Positions 41,097 through 49,805 of a stretch of 64,000 bases of DNA are shown one piece after another; the stretch's first letter is position 1; every line of letters starts with the position of its first letter. The DNA lies in contig JAKSKR010000001.1 of assembly GCA_024401645.1 (NCBI GenBank), positions 62,001 to 126,000 of the forward strand, read 5' to 3'. The notes beneath the pieces were generated by a model. That model ran no database searches, was not told the origin of the DNA, and was given only the letters and a program-made list of their open reading frames with translations. Origin of the DNA: Paludibacteraceae bacterium. Its GTDB lineage: Bacteria > Bacteroidota > Bacteroidia > Bacteroidales > Paludibacteraceae. The translations under genes were made by a program, and so were the position numbers.

Positions 41097-43097
41097 TTAG
41101 TACACTGCCAAGAATACGATGGTTATAACACCCATAATGAACACCCAAACATACTGCTGTACGTTTCCGCTCTGTGCTTCTTTTGTGTTGTATGAAGTGT
41201 GCTTTGTAATCCATGCGCAGAAGTTCATGAAACCGTCGATGCAGTTATGGTCGAACCATGCGATTGACTTACAGATGACGCCGAAGATAAATGAACGGGT
41301 AATACCGTACCAAATTTCGTCGATCTTCATGCGGTCGTAAACGAAGGAGCAAAGCTCTGGGCACTTATCCATGATCTGTTTAGGCATATCGTTCTTCTTG
41401 AAGTAGAGAACGTATGCAATGCCAATGCCAGTAAGGGCAACGGCTATGCTTATGCCTTCAATAAACCAGTTGGTTGGCATTTCCATTTCGCCACGGGTTG
41501 CTGTAATACCGTTGTTGAAACCTGGGAACAAGAAGAAGAACACGGTAAGAACTGCGAACACGATTAATGGCAAAGTCATCTGCCATTCCTGGTCGTGAGG
41601 CTTGTGCTTCATGGTTGCATATTCTTCATTTTCTTGCCAGTGGAAGATGTGGAAGAACAAGCGGAACATGTAGAACGAAGTCAAACCTGCGGTTGCAGTC
41701 ATTACAATGTAAATAGCCTTGTAACCGTTTTCGAAACATGCGGTAAGGATTTCGCCCTTCGAGAAGAAACCAGAGAATGGAGGAATACCTGCAATTGCCA
41801 AACAGCCAATGCCGAAGCAAATCCAAGTCTTCTTCATGTACTTCCACAAACCGCCCATGTGCTTCATTTCGTTGCTTTCTACGCAGTGGATAATACAACC
41901 GCAGCAGAGGAACAACATAGCCTTAAACATAGCGTGGGTGAACAAGTGCATCATTGATGCTGTGAAACCAAGCTCTGTTTCGTGGTTACCGAAGCGTGAA
42001 ACGCCAAGGGCAACCATCATGTAGGCAATCTGTGAAATGGTAGAGAATGCAAGCACGCGCTTGATGTCGGTCTGTGCTACTGCAATAATTGCGGCAAACA
42101 ATGCGGTGAATGCGCCAATGTAGCAGATGGCATTCAACACTTCAGGTGCTGCAAATGAGTAAACAGGGAACAAGCGTGCTACCAAGAATACACCGGCAAC
42201 AACCATTGTTGCAGCGTGGATGAGGGCAGATGATGGTGTTGGACCTTCCATAGCATCTGGCAACCAGATGTGGAATGGGAACATTGCACTCTTACCGGCA
42301 CCACCCAAGAAGATGCAGAATGTAGCAATTGTGATGAGTGGGAAACCTAGGAAGGCGATGCCCTTGCTTTCTGCAGTAATCTGGAATGCATCCATAACCA
42401 ACTTTGCGTTGTTGGCATTCAACTTGTCGAAGTCGAAAGTCTGTGCGTGGTAAGAAAGAACCAAGATACCGATCAAGAAGAACATGTCGGCAAAACGGGT
42501 TACGATGAACGCCTTCTTACATGCACTAACAGCTGCTGGCTTGAAGAAGTAGTAGCCGATGAGCAAGAATGATGATACACCCACCAACTCCCAGAAAATG
42601 TACATCTGGAAGATGTTGGTTGCAAGTACCAAGCCCAACATTGCGAACGAGAACAACGATAAAACGGCATAGTAGCGAGACATGCCTTCGTCGAAGTGTC
42701 CGTGTTCGAACATATAGCCGTAGCTATAGATGTGTACCATGAGAGATACGGTAGCAATTACTACCAACATCATGGCAGAAATTGGGTCGAGGTAGAAGCC
42801 AATATGGATGATGAGGTTTTCGGTCATCTTCATCCATTCCATATTGAAAATGGTCATTTGGTTGTAAACTTCACCGGTTTTGTTGAAGACTTCATAGCCA
42901 TTCTCGTTCACTACGCTGAACGAACCGAAGAAGTACTGACCAGCAATGTAGTAGCATAATATAGCTACAATACCGAAAGCTACGGTTCCGATTTTTGCCG
43001 ATGTCTGTCCGCTAAACTTGTGACTGGTAAGTCCAAGGAAAACGAACATGCATAGTGGCAACAGAAGGACCCAAGGAGCTATTGACGTAATTTCCAT
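41097..43097 (-). CDS. nuoL: Complex I subunit L
   Basis: A 666-residue, distal antiporter-like subunit with about 16 membrane segments. The signatures are PFHIWLPDAMEGPTPSSALIH (cut here: PFHIWLPDAMEGPTP and SALIHAATMVVAGV), FWELVGVSSFLLIGYYF, and KRVLAFSTISQIAYMMVALG. The C-terminal region contains the long lateral helix expected for NuoL. It is the largest subunit of the operon. Confidence 0.95.
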   Translation of the reverse strand: MEITSIAPWVLLLPLCMFVFLGLTSHKFSGQTSAKIGTVAFGIVAILCYYIAGQYFFGSFSVVNENGYEVFNKTGEVYNQMTIFNMEWMKMTENLIIHIGFYLDPISAMMLVVIATVSLMVHIYSYGYMFEHGHFDEGMSRYYAVLSLFSFAMLGLVLATNIFQMYIFWELVGVSSFLLIGYYFFKPAAVSACKKAFIVTRFADMFFLIGILVLSYHAQTFDFDKLNANNAKLVMDAFQITAESKGIAFLGFPLITIATFCIFLGGAGKSAMFPFHIWLPDAMEGPTPSSALIHAATMVVAGVFLVARLFPVYSFAAPEVLNAICYIGAFTALFAAIIAVAQTDIKRVLAFSTISQIAYMMVALGVSRFGNHETELGFTASMMHLFTHAMFKAMLFLCCGCIIHCVESNEMKHMGGLWKYMKKTWICFGIGCLAIAGIPPFSGFFSKGEILTACFENGYKAIYIVMTATAGLTSFYMFRLFFHIFHWQENEEYATMKHKPHDQEWQMTLPLIVFAVLTVFFFLFPGFNNGITATRGEMEMPTNWFIEGISIAVALTGIGIAYVLYFKKNDMPKQIMDKCPELCSFVYDRMKIDEIWYGITRSFIFGVICKSIAWFDHNCIDGFMNFCAWITKHTSYNTKEAQSGNVQQYVWVFIMGVITIVFLAVY

Positions 43098-43113
43098 GTT
43101 TCTGTATTATGCT

Positions 43114-43422
43114 TTAGTTTTTCAATTCTTTAATACTATTCACAGTTTCATTACCCTTTCTACGGTAAATGTTCATGATGATGGCGATGGCTACTGCAGT
43201 TTCGGCAGCGGCTACCACAATAACGAACAGACTGTAGATGTAACCTTCAAGCTGACCAGGGAAAAGGTAACGGTTGAAAGCTACGAAGTTGATGTTGACC
43301 GCGTTCAAGATGAGCTCGATTGACATAAGTACACCAACGAGGTTCTTGCGGGCAATAAAGCCAAACACACCAATGAAGAACAGTAGGGTGCTGACTACCA
43401 AATAAAATTCTACTGGTATCAT
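43114..43422 (-). CDS. nuoK: Complex I subunit K
   Basis: A 102-residue protein with three membrane helices. It has the family's conserved Glu residues in LMSIELILNAVNINFVAF and VVAAAETAVAIAIIM. Its ATG overlaps the stop of nuoJ (TAATG) behind an AGGAGG-type ribosome site, so the two are translationally coupled. Confidence 0.95.
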   Translation of the reverse strand: MIPVEFYLVVSTLLFFIGVFGFIARKNLVGVLMSIELILNAVNINFVAFNRYLFPGQLEGYIYSLFVIVVAAAETAVAIAIIMNIYRRKGNETVNSIKELKN

Positions 43423-43970
43423 TATTTTTCCTCCTTTTCTTTATTAGCAATTACCAATGCACCAATGATGCAAGCAAGCAACAAGATACCGGTTGCCTCA
43501 AATGGTAACAAGTACTGGTTCTTGCCTGTGCCAAGCAATGTGGTACCAATAAGCTTCATGTTAACTTCGCTTTCAGTAAACGCATCTGCTGCAGGGCAGT
43601 TGGCGAAATTTCCGTAGATGAACAAAGTGGCCAAAACAAGCACTGCACCGCTAAAAGAAGCAATTGCAGCCCATCCTTTCTTTTTGCATGACACGCTTTC
43701 GCTGTTCTCGCCAATTCTGTGGACGAGGACGATGGCGAAGATGAATAGCATAAGTATGCCACCAGCATAAACTGACAACTGTGCAGCTGCCAGGAATTCG
43801 TAGTTCATGTGCAAGTATAAACCTGCAATGCCTACCAAGGTAAGGAAAAGGTAGAATGCTGCGTGCATCAACTTTTCAGTCAATACAGAAAGCAAGCCTC
43901 CTGCCAAAATTACCATTGATAGCAGAACGAATATGATATTGTTCGCTGTTAGTAATTCCACTATTTCCAT
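43422..43970 (-). CDS. nuoJ: Complex I subunit J
   Basis: A 182-residue membrane protein with about five helices. SVYAGGILMLFIFAIVLVHRI (a 21-residue helix, ending at the Arg-Ile) carries the conserved Tyr-Ala-Gly of NuoJ helix 3. It sits at the junction of the peripheral and membrane arms. It starts 2 nt after the nuoI stop. Confidence 0.95.
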   Translation of the reverse strand: MEIVELLTANNIIFVLLSMVILAGGLLSVLTEKLMHAAFYLFLTLVGIAGLYLHMNYEFLAAAQLSVYAGGILMLFIFAIVLVHRIGENSESVSCKKKGWAAIASFSGAVLVLATLFIYGNFANCPAADAFTESEVNMKLIGTTLLGTGKNQYLLPFEATGILLLACIIGALVIANKEKEEK

Positions 43971-43972
43971 GT

Positions 43973-44497
43973 TTATTGATTGTTTTCGTTATTCTGTTTT
44001 GGCTCAGCATCAACCTTCTGTTGTGCTGCAGCTGGCTTTGCCACTTCCATTTTCTTGCTACCAGGCTGGTTCAACTGCTTAACCAACTTGCTGCGGGTAT
44101 AAACCGCATGCTCGAAGTTAGTAGTGAACTCAATTGCGCCCTGTGGGCAAACGCGGGTGCAAAGACCACAGAAAATACAGCTACCAATGTCGTAAAGATA
44201 CTGGTCCAAAATAATCTTTGGTTTGCCGTTTTCGTCGGTGATCTTGTTCTTTGTTACCTGAATTGTCTGGTTAGGACAGTTCATCGCACAAATACCGCAG
44301 GCTGTACACTTATGCTCATTGCTGGCATTGTGTGGCATGGTAAGCTCTGCACGGAAACGATCTTTTGGCTTAAGTTCGTCTCTCTTTTCAGGGTATGGCT
44401 GGGTTACTGCTGGGCTAATAAGAACCTTACCGGTTACCTTCATACCCTTCAGCAAGTTGACAATGCCTGAAAATATGTTTGTGAAATATTTAATCAT
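43973..44497 (-). CDS. nuoI: Complex I subunit I (2 [4Fe-4S] ferredoxin)
   Basis: A 174-residue protein with two tetranuclear iron-sulfur motifs: CTACGICAMNCPN (about 61-73) and CIFCGLCTRVCPQ (about 108-120). They bind clusters N6a and N6b, which pass electrons towards NuoB. The C-terminal about 40 residues are a Lys/Ala/Gln/Asn-rich tail absent from E. coli NuoI. In a complex without NuoEFG this subunit is a plausible docking point for an external donor such as ferredoxin (inference). Confidence 0.95.
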   Translation of the reverse strand: MIKYFTNIFSGIVNLLKGMKVTGKVLISPAVTQPYPEKRDELKPKDRFRAELTMPHNASNEHKCTACGICAMNCPNQTIQVTKNKITDENGKPKIILDQYLYDIGSCIFCGLCTRVCPQGAIEFTTNFEHAVYTRSKLVKQLNQPGSKKMEVAKPAAAQQKVDAEPKQNNENNQ

Positions 44498-44519
44498 TTT
44501 CTTTGCTTAATTGATTGTT

Positions 44520-45599
44520 TTAGAATACCCAACCATTTGCTACAAGAACAGCCATCAACAAAATGTTGAACAAGCTGAATGGCAACATAATCTTCCATTC
44601 AAGGTGAAGCAACTGGTCGATACGCAAGCGAGGGAATGACCAACGAACCCACAAGCTCAAGAAGATGAGTAAGAGGGTCTTGCCAAAGAACCATACGCAA
44701 CTTGGAATGTAGTCCATAACTGCGTTGAAACCTTCACAACCAGGGAAGTGAAGCGGCTGCCAACCACCCAAGAATACGAGGGCACCGATTGCTGCGTTGA
44801 TGAACAAGTTACAGTATTCGCCTACATAGAAGAAACCGAAGGTGATACCTGAATATTCAACGTGGTAACCTGCAGTCAACTCTGACTCTGCTTCTGGCAA
44901 GTCGAACGGACCACGGTTTGTTTCGGCGTGTGCTGCAATGAGGTAGATGACCATGCCGATGAATGCAGGAATAGGCGCTTGGAAGATGAACCAAAGTCTG
45001 CCCTGGCTTTCCATCATGTCCGAGAGGTTCATTGAACCGCAAAGAATAACCATTGCCATCATTGACAAGCAGGCTGATAGCTCGAAACTGATAACTTGAG
45101 CACCGCTTCGCATTGCACCAATCAATGAGTATTTGTTGTTACTTGACCAACCTGCCAACATAACACCAATAATGCTGATTGACGATACTGCCAATAGATA
45201 GAAAACACCAATGTTGAAGTCAACACCATGTACGCCCTTCGCAAACTGCAAACCGCCGAATGTGAGCAATGAACCCATAATGACGATGAAAGGTGCTGCG
45301 TAGTAGAGCAACTTGTCGTTGTGCTTCAAAGGAATGATTTCCTTCAACAAGATCTTCACCATGTCGGCAATAACCTGGAAGATACCCCAAGGACCTACAC
45401 GATTAGGGCCAAGACGACACTGGAAGTATGCACATATCTTACGTTCGAAAATGATAAGGAACAAGGCTATCAAGGCATACAATGTCAAGAAACCGAGACC
45501 TACCAGAACGTACTCGATTAGCTTCACGGCCCATTCTGCAGGAATGTTTGCAGAAAGGAATTCGTGAATCCATGTAATAATATCTGATAATTGTAACAT
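44520..45599 (-). CDS. nuoH: Complex I subunit H
   Basis: A 359-residue subunit with about eight to nine helices. It has the quinone-site blocks [14 protein letters not shown] and [20 protein letters not shown] plus FFVGEYC-type [10 protein letters not shown]. It forms the quinone tunnel with NuoB and NuoD. It is 33 nt downstream of nuoCD. Confidence 0.96.
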   Translation of the reverse strand: MLQLSDIITWIHEFLSANIPAEWAVKLIEYVLVGLGFLTLYALIALFLIIFERKICAYFQCRLGPNRVGPWGIFQVIADMVKILLKEIIPLKHNDKLLYYAAPFIVIMGSLLTFGGLQFAKGVHGVDFNIGVFYLLAVSSISIIGVMLAGWSSNNKYSLIGAMRSGAQVISFELSACLSMMAMVILCGSMNLSDMMESQGRLWFIFQAPIPAFIGMVIYLIAAHAETNRGPFDLPEAESELTAGYHVEYSGITFGFFYVGEYCNLFINAAIGALVFLGGWQPLHFPGCEGFNAVMDYIPSCVWFFGKTLLLIFLSLWVRWSFPRLRIDQLLHLEWKIMLPFSLFNILLMAVLVANGWVF

Positions 45600-45632
45600 A
45601 ATCGTTTTTTTGGTTTATGTATTCAAATTGGT

Positions 45633-47267
45633 TTATCGGTCAGCACATGGAATAACGTAGTCGAGAGATGCACCAATTGTGATCAAGTCGGCAATCTTCT
45701 CACCCTTGCAGAGTGGGTCGAGAGCGCTGATCAAGGTCATACATGGAGAACGGAACTTCACGCGGTAAGGGTTCTTGTTGCCGTCGCTCTTGATGTAAAC
45801 ACCAAAGTCACCACGGGCAGTTTCTGCACGCTGGTAATATTCTCCTTCTGGCAACTTAACGATTGCTGGTACCTTAACCTGGAAACCATCGCCAGGAAGG
45901 TTGGTAACCAACTGCTCAATGATGTTCAACGATTCCTCAACTTCGTCCAAACGGATGATGTATCGGTCGAATGAGTCACCCTTGCAAGTGTCGGTGTTGC
46001 GAAGAATTTCCTTGAAATTAACCTTGGTATATGCTGAATATGGAGCAATCTTACGAACGTCGTTGCTCCAACCTGATGCACGGCCGGTAGGGCCTGTTGC
46101 ACCGAGGGCAACTGCAGTTTCCTTTGTCAACCAACCCACATTATGCATACGGTCTGATGCAATTGGGTTGTGTGTATAAAGGGTGTGGTATTCCTTGATT
46201 GACTCACGCATATAGCTTACAAAGTCAAGAACGGTCTTTTCGAAGCCAGAGGTAACATCCTTGGTCAAACCACCAATAATGCTGTATGCTGGCATCAAGC
46301 GGCCACCACCGTTTTCTTCGAAGATGTCCATAATCTTTTCACGGTCACGCATACCGTAAATGAAGGCGGTAATTGCGCCCATGTCCATTGCCATACAGCC
46401 CCAACCCAACAAGTGGGAAGCAATACGAGTCAACTCGTCGAAGATGACGCGGACGTACTGTGCACGCTGTGGAACCTCAATGCCTGCTGCATTTTCAACA
46501 CACATGCAGAATGCATGGCGGTTGATTGAACCTGACAAGTAGTCGAGACGTTCGGTGTATGGAAGGATTTGTGGATATGTCAAGTTTTCAGCCAACTTTT
46601 CAATACCTCGGTGAATGTAACCGAAGTTAGGGTCTATCTTCTTAACAATCTCACCATCGAGAGAGGTGCGAAGGTGAAGCACACCGTGTGTTGCTGGGTG
46701 CTGTGGACCGATGTTGACAACATACTCGTTAGCACCGAACAATTTTGCGTTCTTTTCAACAATCTTGCCGTCTCTGTCAAGGGTGATAGAAGGCAATGTT
46801 TCCAAATCGTCGATGTCGACGTTGGTTGTTGGTGTTTCGTTTACTTCGTTGTAGTCTTTGCGGAATGGGAATCCTTTCCAATCGCCACGCAAGAAGATGC
46901 GACGCATGTCTGGGTGGTTAATGAAACGGATGCCGAAGAAGTCGTAAACCTCACGTTCATAAAGGTTTGCCGACTGCCAAATGTCACATACGGTATGAAG
47001 TACAGGGTTTTCGCGGTCTGCAGTCTTGGTCTTCAAAACTACAAGTGCGGTCTTGTCTGTGCTCGATGAAATGTGGTAAACGGTACCAAGTGCATCGCCG
47101 TAGTCAACACCAGTAAGGTTGATGAGGTAGTCAAAACCAGCATCCTTCAACTTCTGGGCAACGGCTCTAACCTCATTGGGCTCAAGCTCAAGGGTAGGGT
47201 ATTGCGTGTTTTCTGCAAGTGTCTTGCCAGACGCAACCTTTGCTAATAATTTCTTGATATCTTCCAT
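45633..47267 (-). CDS. nuoCD: Fused complex I subunits C and D
   Basis: A 544-residue fusion. NuoC (about 30-160) shows LYEREVYDFFGIRFINHPDMRRI (from Tyr-Glu-Arg-Glu on). NuoD (about 170-544) begins with the VVNIGPQHPATHGVLH loop that carries the quinone-binding histidine, followed by LDYLSGSINRHAF and DFGVYIKSDG. The C-D fusion is a common bacterial arrangement. It starts 3 nt after the nuoB stop and is followed by nuoH, so there is no room for nuoE, nuoF or nuoG. Confidence 0.96.
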   Translation of the reverse strand: MEDIKKLLAKVASGKTLAENTQYPTLELEPNEVRAVAQKLKDAGFDYLINLTGVDYGDALGTVYHISSSTDKTALVVLKTKTADRENPVLHTVCDIWQSANLYEREVYDFFGIRFINHPDMRRIFLRGDWKGFPFRKDYNEVNETPTTNVDIDDLETLPSITLDRDGKIVEKNAKLFGANEYVVNIGPQHPATHGVLHLRTSLDGEIVKKIDPNFGYIHRGIEKLAENLTYPQILPYTERLDYLSGSINRHAFCMCVENAAGIEVPQRAQYVRVIFDELTRIASHLLGWGCMAMDMGAITAFIYGMRDREKIMDIFEENGGGRLMPAYSIIGGLTKDVTSGFEKTVLDFVSYMRESIKEYHTLYTHNPIASDRMHNVGWLTKETAVALGATGPTGRASGWSNDVRKIAPYSAYTKVNFKEILRNTDTCKGDSFDRYIIRLDEVEESLNIIEQLVTNLPGDGFQVKVPAIVKLPEGEYYQRAETARGDFGVYIKSDGNKNPYRVKFRSPCMTLISALDPLCKGEKIADLITIGASLDYVIPCADR

Positions 47268-47270
47268 CGT

Positions 47271-47921
47271 TTACTTATTATCTGCGTTAGCTGCCTTGCG
47301 GGCTTCTTCTTCCTTTGCAAACTTCTCTGCCCATACTTTTTCTTCTGGGGTGATAGCTGGCTTTTTAGGCAACTTGAAGAATCCTTCTAGCTTGATTTTT
47401 CTTTCCATTTGCAACATGCCATACAATACGGCATCTGGTCTTGGAGGACATCCAGGAACGTAAACGTCAACCGGAATAATCTCGTTAACACCCTTAACCA
47501 CATTGTATGAGTTCTTGAACGGACCACCACTAATAGCACAACCACCCATAGCGATAACGTACTTTGGTTCTGCCATCTGGTCGTAAAGGCGCTTAAGAAC
47601 TGGAGCCATTTTATTTACGATGGTACCTGCAACGAAAACGACGTCGGCCTGACGTGGAGAGTTACGGGTAACCTCCCAACCAAAACGAGCGAAGTCGGTA
47701 CGTGCTGCACCTACGCACATGAATTCAATACCGCAGCATGCGGTAGCGAATGTCAATGGCCATACAGAGTGGCTACGTCCCCAGTTAATGGCGTCGTCAA
47801 GACAACCAACTGCTAGGTTAACACCATTTTTCTTCAACTCTTCAACATACTGTTCCAAGTATTCATTGTCGTTGAAGGTGACATGGTTCATGCTTTTAAC
47901 ACGCAAATTCTTTACTTCCAT
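47271..47921 (-). CDS. nuoB: Complex I subunit B (cluster N2)
   Basis: A 216-residue subunit. The N2 ligands are present: tandem cysteines in ATACCGIEFM, one in GGCAISGG and one in VPGCPPRPDA. It hands electrons to quinone. I prefer the ATG at 47921, which overlaps the end of nuoA by 10 nt; a reading starting seven codons earlier is possible, as is an internal ATG 10 codons later. The C-terminus has an extra Lys/Glu/Ala-rich tail of about 35 residues. Confidence 0.95.
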   Translation of the reverse strand: MEVKNLRVKSMNHVTFNDNEYLEQYVEELKKNGVNLAVGCLDDAINWGRSHSVWPLTFATACCGIEFMCVGAARTDFARFGWEVTRNSPRQADVVFVAGTIVNKMAPVLKRLYDQMAEPKYVIAMGGCAISGGPFKNSYNVVKGVNEIIPVDVYVPGCPPRPDAVLYGMLQMERKIKLEGFFKLPKKPAITPEEKVWAEKFAKEEEARKAANADNK

Positions 47922-48265
47922 TCTAAGCCTCCTTTCCGCCAAGCATATGCAAGGCCTAAAATGAGCACTACAAGGAAGAACGATACTGCATACAATGCCT
48001 CAACGCCAAGGTCCTTTACTAGGACTGCCCAAGGGAAGAGAAGCACTGCTTCAACATCGAACATCAGGAACAAGATGGCAATTAGGTAGTAACCTACCTT
48101 GAACTGCATCCAAGATGTTCCACGAGTTGGAATACCGCTCTCATACTGTTCTCCTTTCTGGATGTTCTTCGATTTTGGCGATAGCAATAAGCCGACCGCC
48201 GAACCGCCGATTACCATAACAAGAGCCATGATGAAAACGACTACGAAAATCTCGTTTGGACTCAT
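47912..48265 (-). CDS. nuoA: Complex I subunit A
   Basis: A 117-residue protein with three membrane helices. It has the conserved YESGIPTRGTSW loop between helices 1 and 2 and FLMFDVEAVLLFPWAV in helix 2, both typical of NuoA/ND3. It is the first gene of the operon; the leader upstream holds two hairpins and no clear promoter. Confidence 0.96.
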   Translation of the reverse strand: MSPNEIFVVVFIMALVMVIGGSAVGLLLSPKSKNIQKGEQYESGIPTRGTSWMQFKVGYYLIAILFLMFDVEAVLLFPWAVLVKDLGVEALYAVSFFLVVLILGLAYAWRKGGLEWK

Positions 48266-48308
48266 ATTATTTTAATTAGTTATTAATTTTGTTTCACTCA
48301 AAAATGGA

Positions 48309-48344
48309 GAATGCACCCCGGTGGTTTATTGCCAGGGTGCATTC
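48309..48344 (-). terminator. Terminator-like hairpin in the nuo leader
   Basis: Perfect 10-bp stem GAATGCACCC / GGGTGCATTC with a 16-nt loop. On the minus strand it is followed after a few bases by TTTTT, 44 nt upstream of the nuoA ATG. It could end an upstream RNA or attenuate nuo. Confidence 0.5.
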
Positions 48345-48387
48345 TGCTTTATATCCTTGTCTTGCCTTTTACGTATACAAGCACGGC

Positions 48388-48407
48388 GTATGCAACTTTC
48401 TGCATAC
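48388..48407 (-). other. Second hairpin in the nuo leader
   Basis: Perfect 7-bp stem GTATGCA / TGCATAC with a 6-nt loop, about 45 nt upstream of the larger hairpin on the nuo strand. Confidence 0.35.
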
Positions 48408-48892
48408 ACACTTTGTTTACTATTGACACGACTTGTTTCATCTTTTTTTGTCTTTTATATGCTATGTACATCCTTTTTATTTTTCCTTCGAAATGACGAA
48501 AAATAATTTTCGATGTAGGTTTATACTTGCAATTTAGCGCTTGTTTCTACGTTTTTCTTTTAGTTTTTTTATTTTATCAAGCAGAAAACTTTCGGTCTGA
48601 AATTTGGACGCGTTTAGTGCGTACTCCTTCCATTTACCTAAATTTCCATCATACAAAATTCAAAAAAGTTATTTGATTTGGCAATAAAAAAACGATGAAA
48701 TTTTCGTGCAAAAATACCTTTTTTAGTTATCCTTATGATGGCTGTTTTTGTCTTTTGATGGTGTTATTGGTTATTGTTTGTGACTATAATTGCTGTTTTT
48801 GCCTTTTTTTGCGTCACTTTGTTCGGTTTTTGTTTGACTTGGCTTACTTGCCGAGTTGCTTTGCTTGATTGCTTTTTTTAACGTTTGCAAAA

Positions 48893-48926
48893 AATAGCCG
48901 TATCAGTTGCAACTGATACGGCTATT
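48893..48926 (-). terminator. Terminator of the DUF2752 gene (34-nt perfect palindrome)
   Basis: A 17-bp inverted repeat without a spacer (AATAGCCGTATCAGTTG and its complement). On the minus strand TTTTTTG follows at once. Confidence 0.88.
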
Positions 48927-48950
48927 GATGCCTCTTGTTAGGTTTGTTTC

Positions 48951-49313
48951 TTATAGGTTGTATATGTTCCTGAAGACACACCATGCCATGCTTACGGTTA
49001 TGAAGGCTATGACGGTTGTCTTGCTTTCTATCTTGCGGGTGATAGCGTTCCCCTTGTTTGCTGCTTTTGCCGTGATGTAGGCAACGGCAAATGGGAAAAG
49101 TGCCACGAAATAGAAATTAAGTGCCATGGCTTCTGTGATGTTCAAATGCAGTAGCTGGTGCAGGGCACGTTGTGTGCCGCATAGGGGACATCTATAGTGA
49201 AGGATGGCATTAGAGGGACATTTTGGAAAATAAATGTGTTGGCTTGGGTCGAATGCAAAGTATAGGCTGCACAAGAACAGTACTATAACGGTTAGGACAA
49301 ACCTTAACTTCAT
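48951..49313 (-). CDS. DUF2752 membrane protein
   Basis: A 120-residue protein with two to three hydrophobic segments and the family motif CPLCGTQRALHQLLHLN (about 42-58). It is probably an inner-membrane protein, and the CPxCG could bind a metal or react with thiols. Function unknown. It follows the 86-residue gene by 20 nt, so the two are probably co-transcribed. Confidence 0.85.
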   Translation of the reverse strand: MKLRFVLTVIVLFLCSLYFAFDPSQHIYFPKCPSNAILHYRCPLCGTQRALHQLLHLNITEAMALNFYFVALFPFAVAYITAKAANKGNAITRKIESKTTVIAFITVSMAWCVFRNIYNL

Positions 49314-49333
49314 TGCTCGCCAAACTTGAACGC

Positions 49334-49594
49334 TTATCTCTTTTCAATGTAGGCTTCGTCGTGGCGAATTTTTGCCTTCATGTATTTTAGGTGTTCCATT
49401 AGGATGTCGATGTGGGCATCGAGGATGACCTTGTTGATTTCTACGTGGCCTTTGTACTCGAAAGGGTAGAGGCCTTTGTATTTTGAGTGCTCGTCGTCAA
49501 CACCGTTTAGGTCAGCCTTAATCACTTCAACCATCTTGTCGAATTCTTCTTTGCAGAAGTTTATCTTCTCTTCTTTTACTAGTAAGTTTTCCAT
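49334..49594 (-). CDS. Small soluble protein, unknown
   Basis: An 86-residue charged protein (many Lys/Glu) with no signal peptide, helical at both ends, with GLYPFEYKGHVEINKVI in the middle and a Lys/Arg-ending tail. I recognise no family. It is probably the first gene of an operon with the DUF2752 gene. No promoter match was found in the 211 nt upstream. Confidence 0.6.
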   Translation of the reverse strand: MENLLVKEEKINFCKEEFDKMVEVIKADLNGVDDEHSKYKGLYPFEYKGHVEINKVILDAHIDILMEHLKYMKAKIRHDEAYIEKR

Positions 49595-49734
49595 GAATAT
49601 CTATTTTTCAGATGTGTTTATATTGCCTGTTGCCAGGATTAGTTCTATATTTTAAAGGTACGGCAACACCCAAATAATACCAAATATTAATGTGTGTTTT
49701 ACAACACCAAAACCGTGTTTCGTTGAAAACAAAA

Positions 49735-49757
49735 AGAGCAGAGGTGCACTCTGCTCT
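49735..49757 (-). terminator. Terminator of the ABC exporter gene
   Basis: Perfect 9-bp stem AGAGCAGAG / CTCTGCTCT, 5-nt loop, TTTTTG after it on the minus strand. Confidence 0.85.
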
Positions 49758-49805
49758 CTATATTAATAAGGTATCTGTTTCCTGAAAAATGTCAGCAGTA
49801 AACTT

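Larger units (their letters stand above)
48266..48950. other. Long gene-free region upstream of nuoA
   Basis: 685 nt, very T-rich on the plus strand. It holds a strong hairpin at 48309-48344 and a 7-bp hairpin at 48388-48407. The only good minus-strand -7 match is TATTTTTG at 48709-48716, far from nuoA and without a -33 TTG. Short open frames (about 61 codons at 48311-48496) are low-complexity and not called. Confidence 0.55.

Noticed and set aside
38292-42959. Several 70-120-codon open frames antisense to the nuo genes
   Set aside because: They mirror the codon pattern of the real genes on the other strand; the conserved proteins NuoN, NuoM and NuoL occupy the region.
48422-48427. TTGACA box resembling a sigma-70 -35 element
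   Set aside because: No -10 element lies at 16-18 nt, and this phylum uses a different promoter pattern.
48311-48496. Short open frames on the plus strand upstream of nuoA
   Set aside because: Low-complexity, Phe/Leu-rich and dependent on T-rich DNA; no ribosome site and no promoter; the first part is the nuo-leader hairpin.
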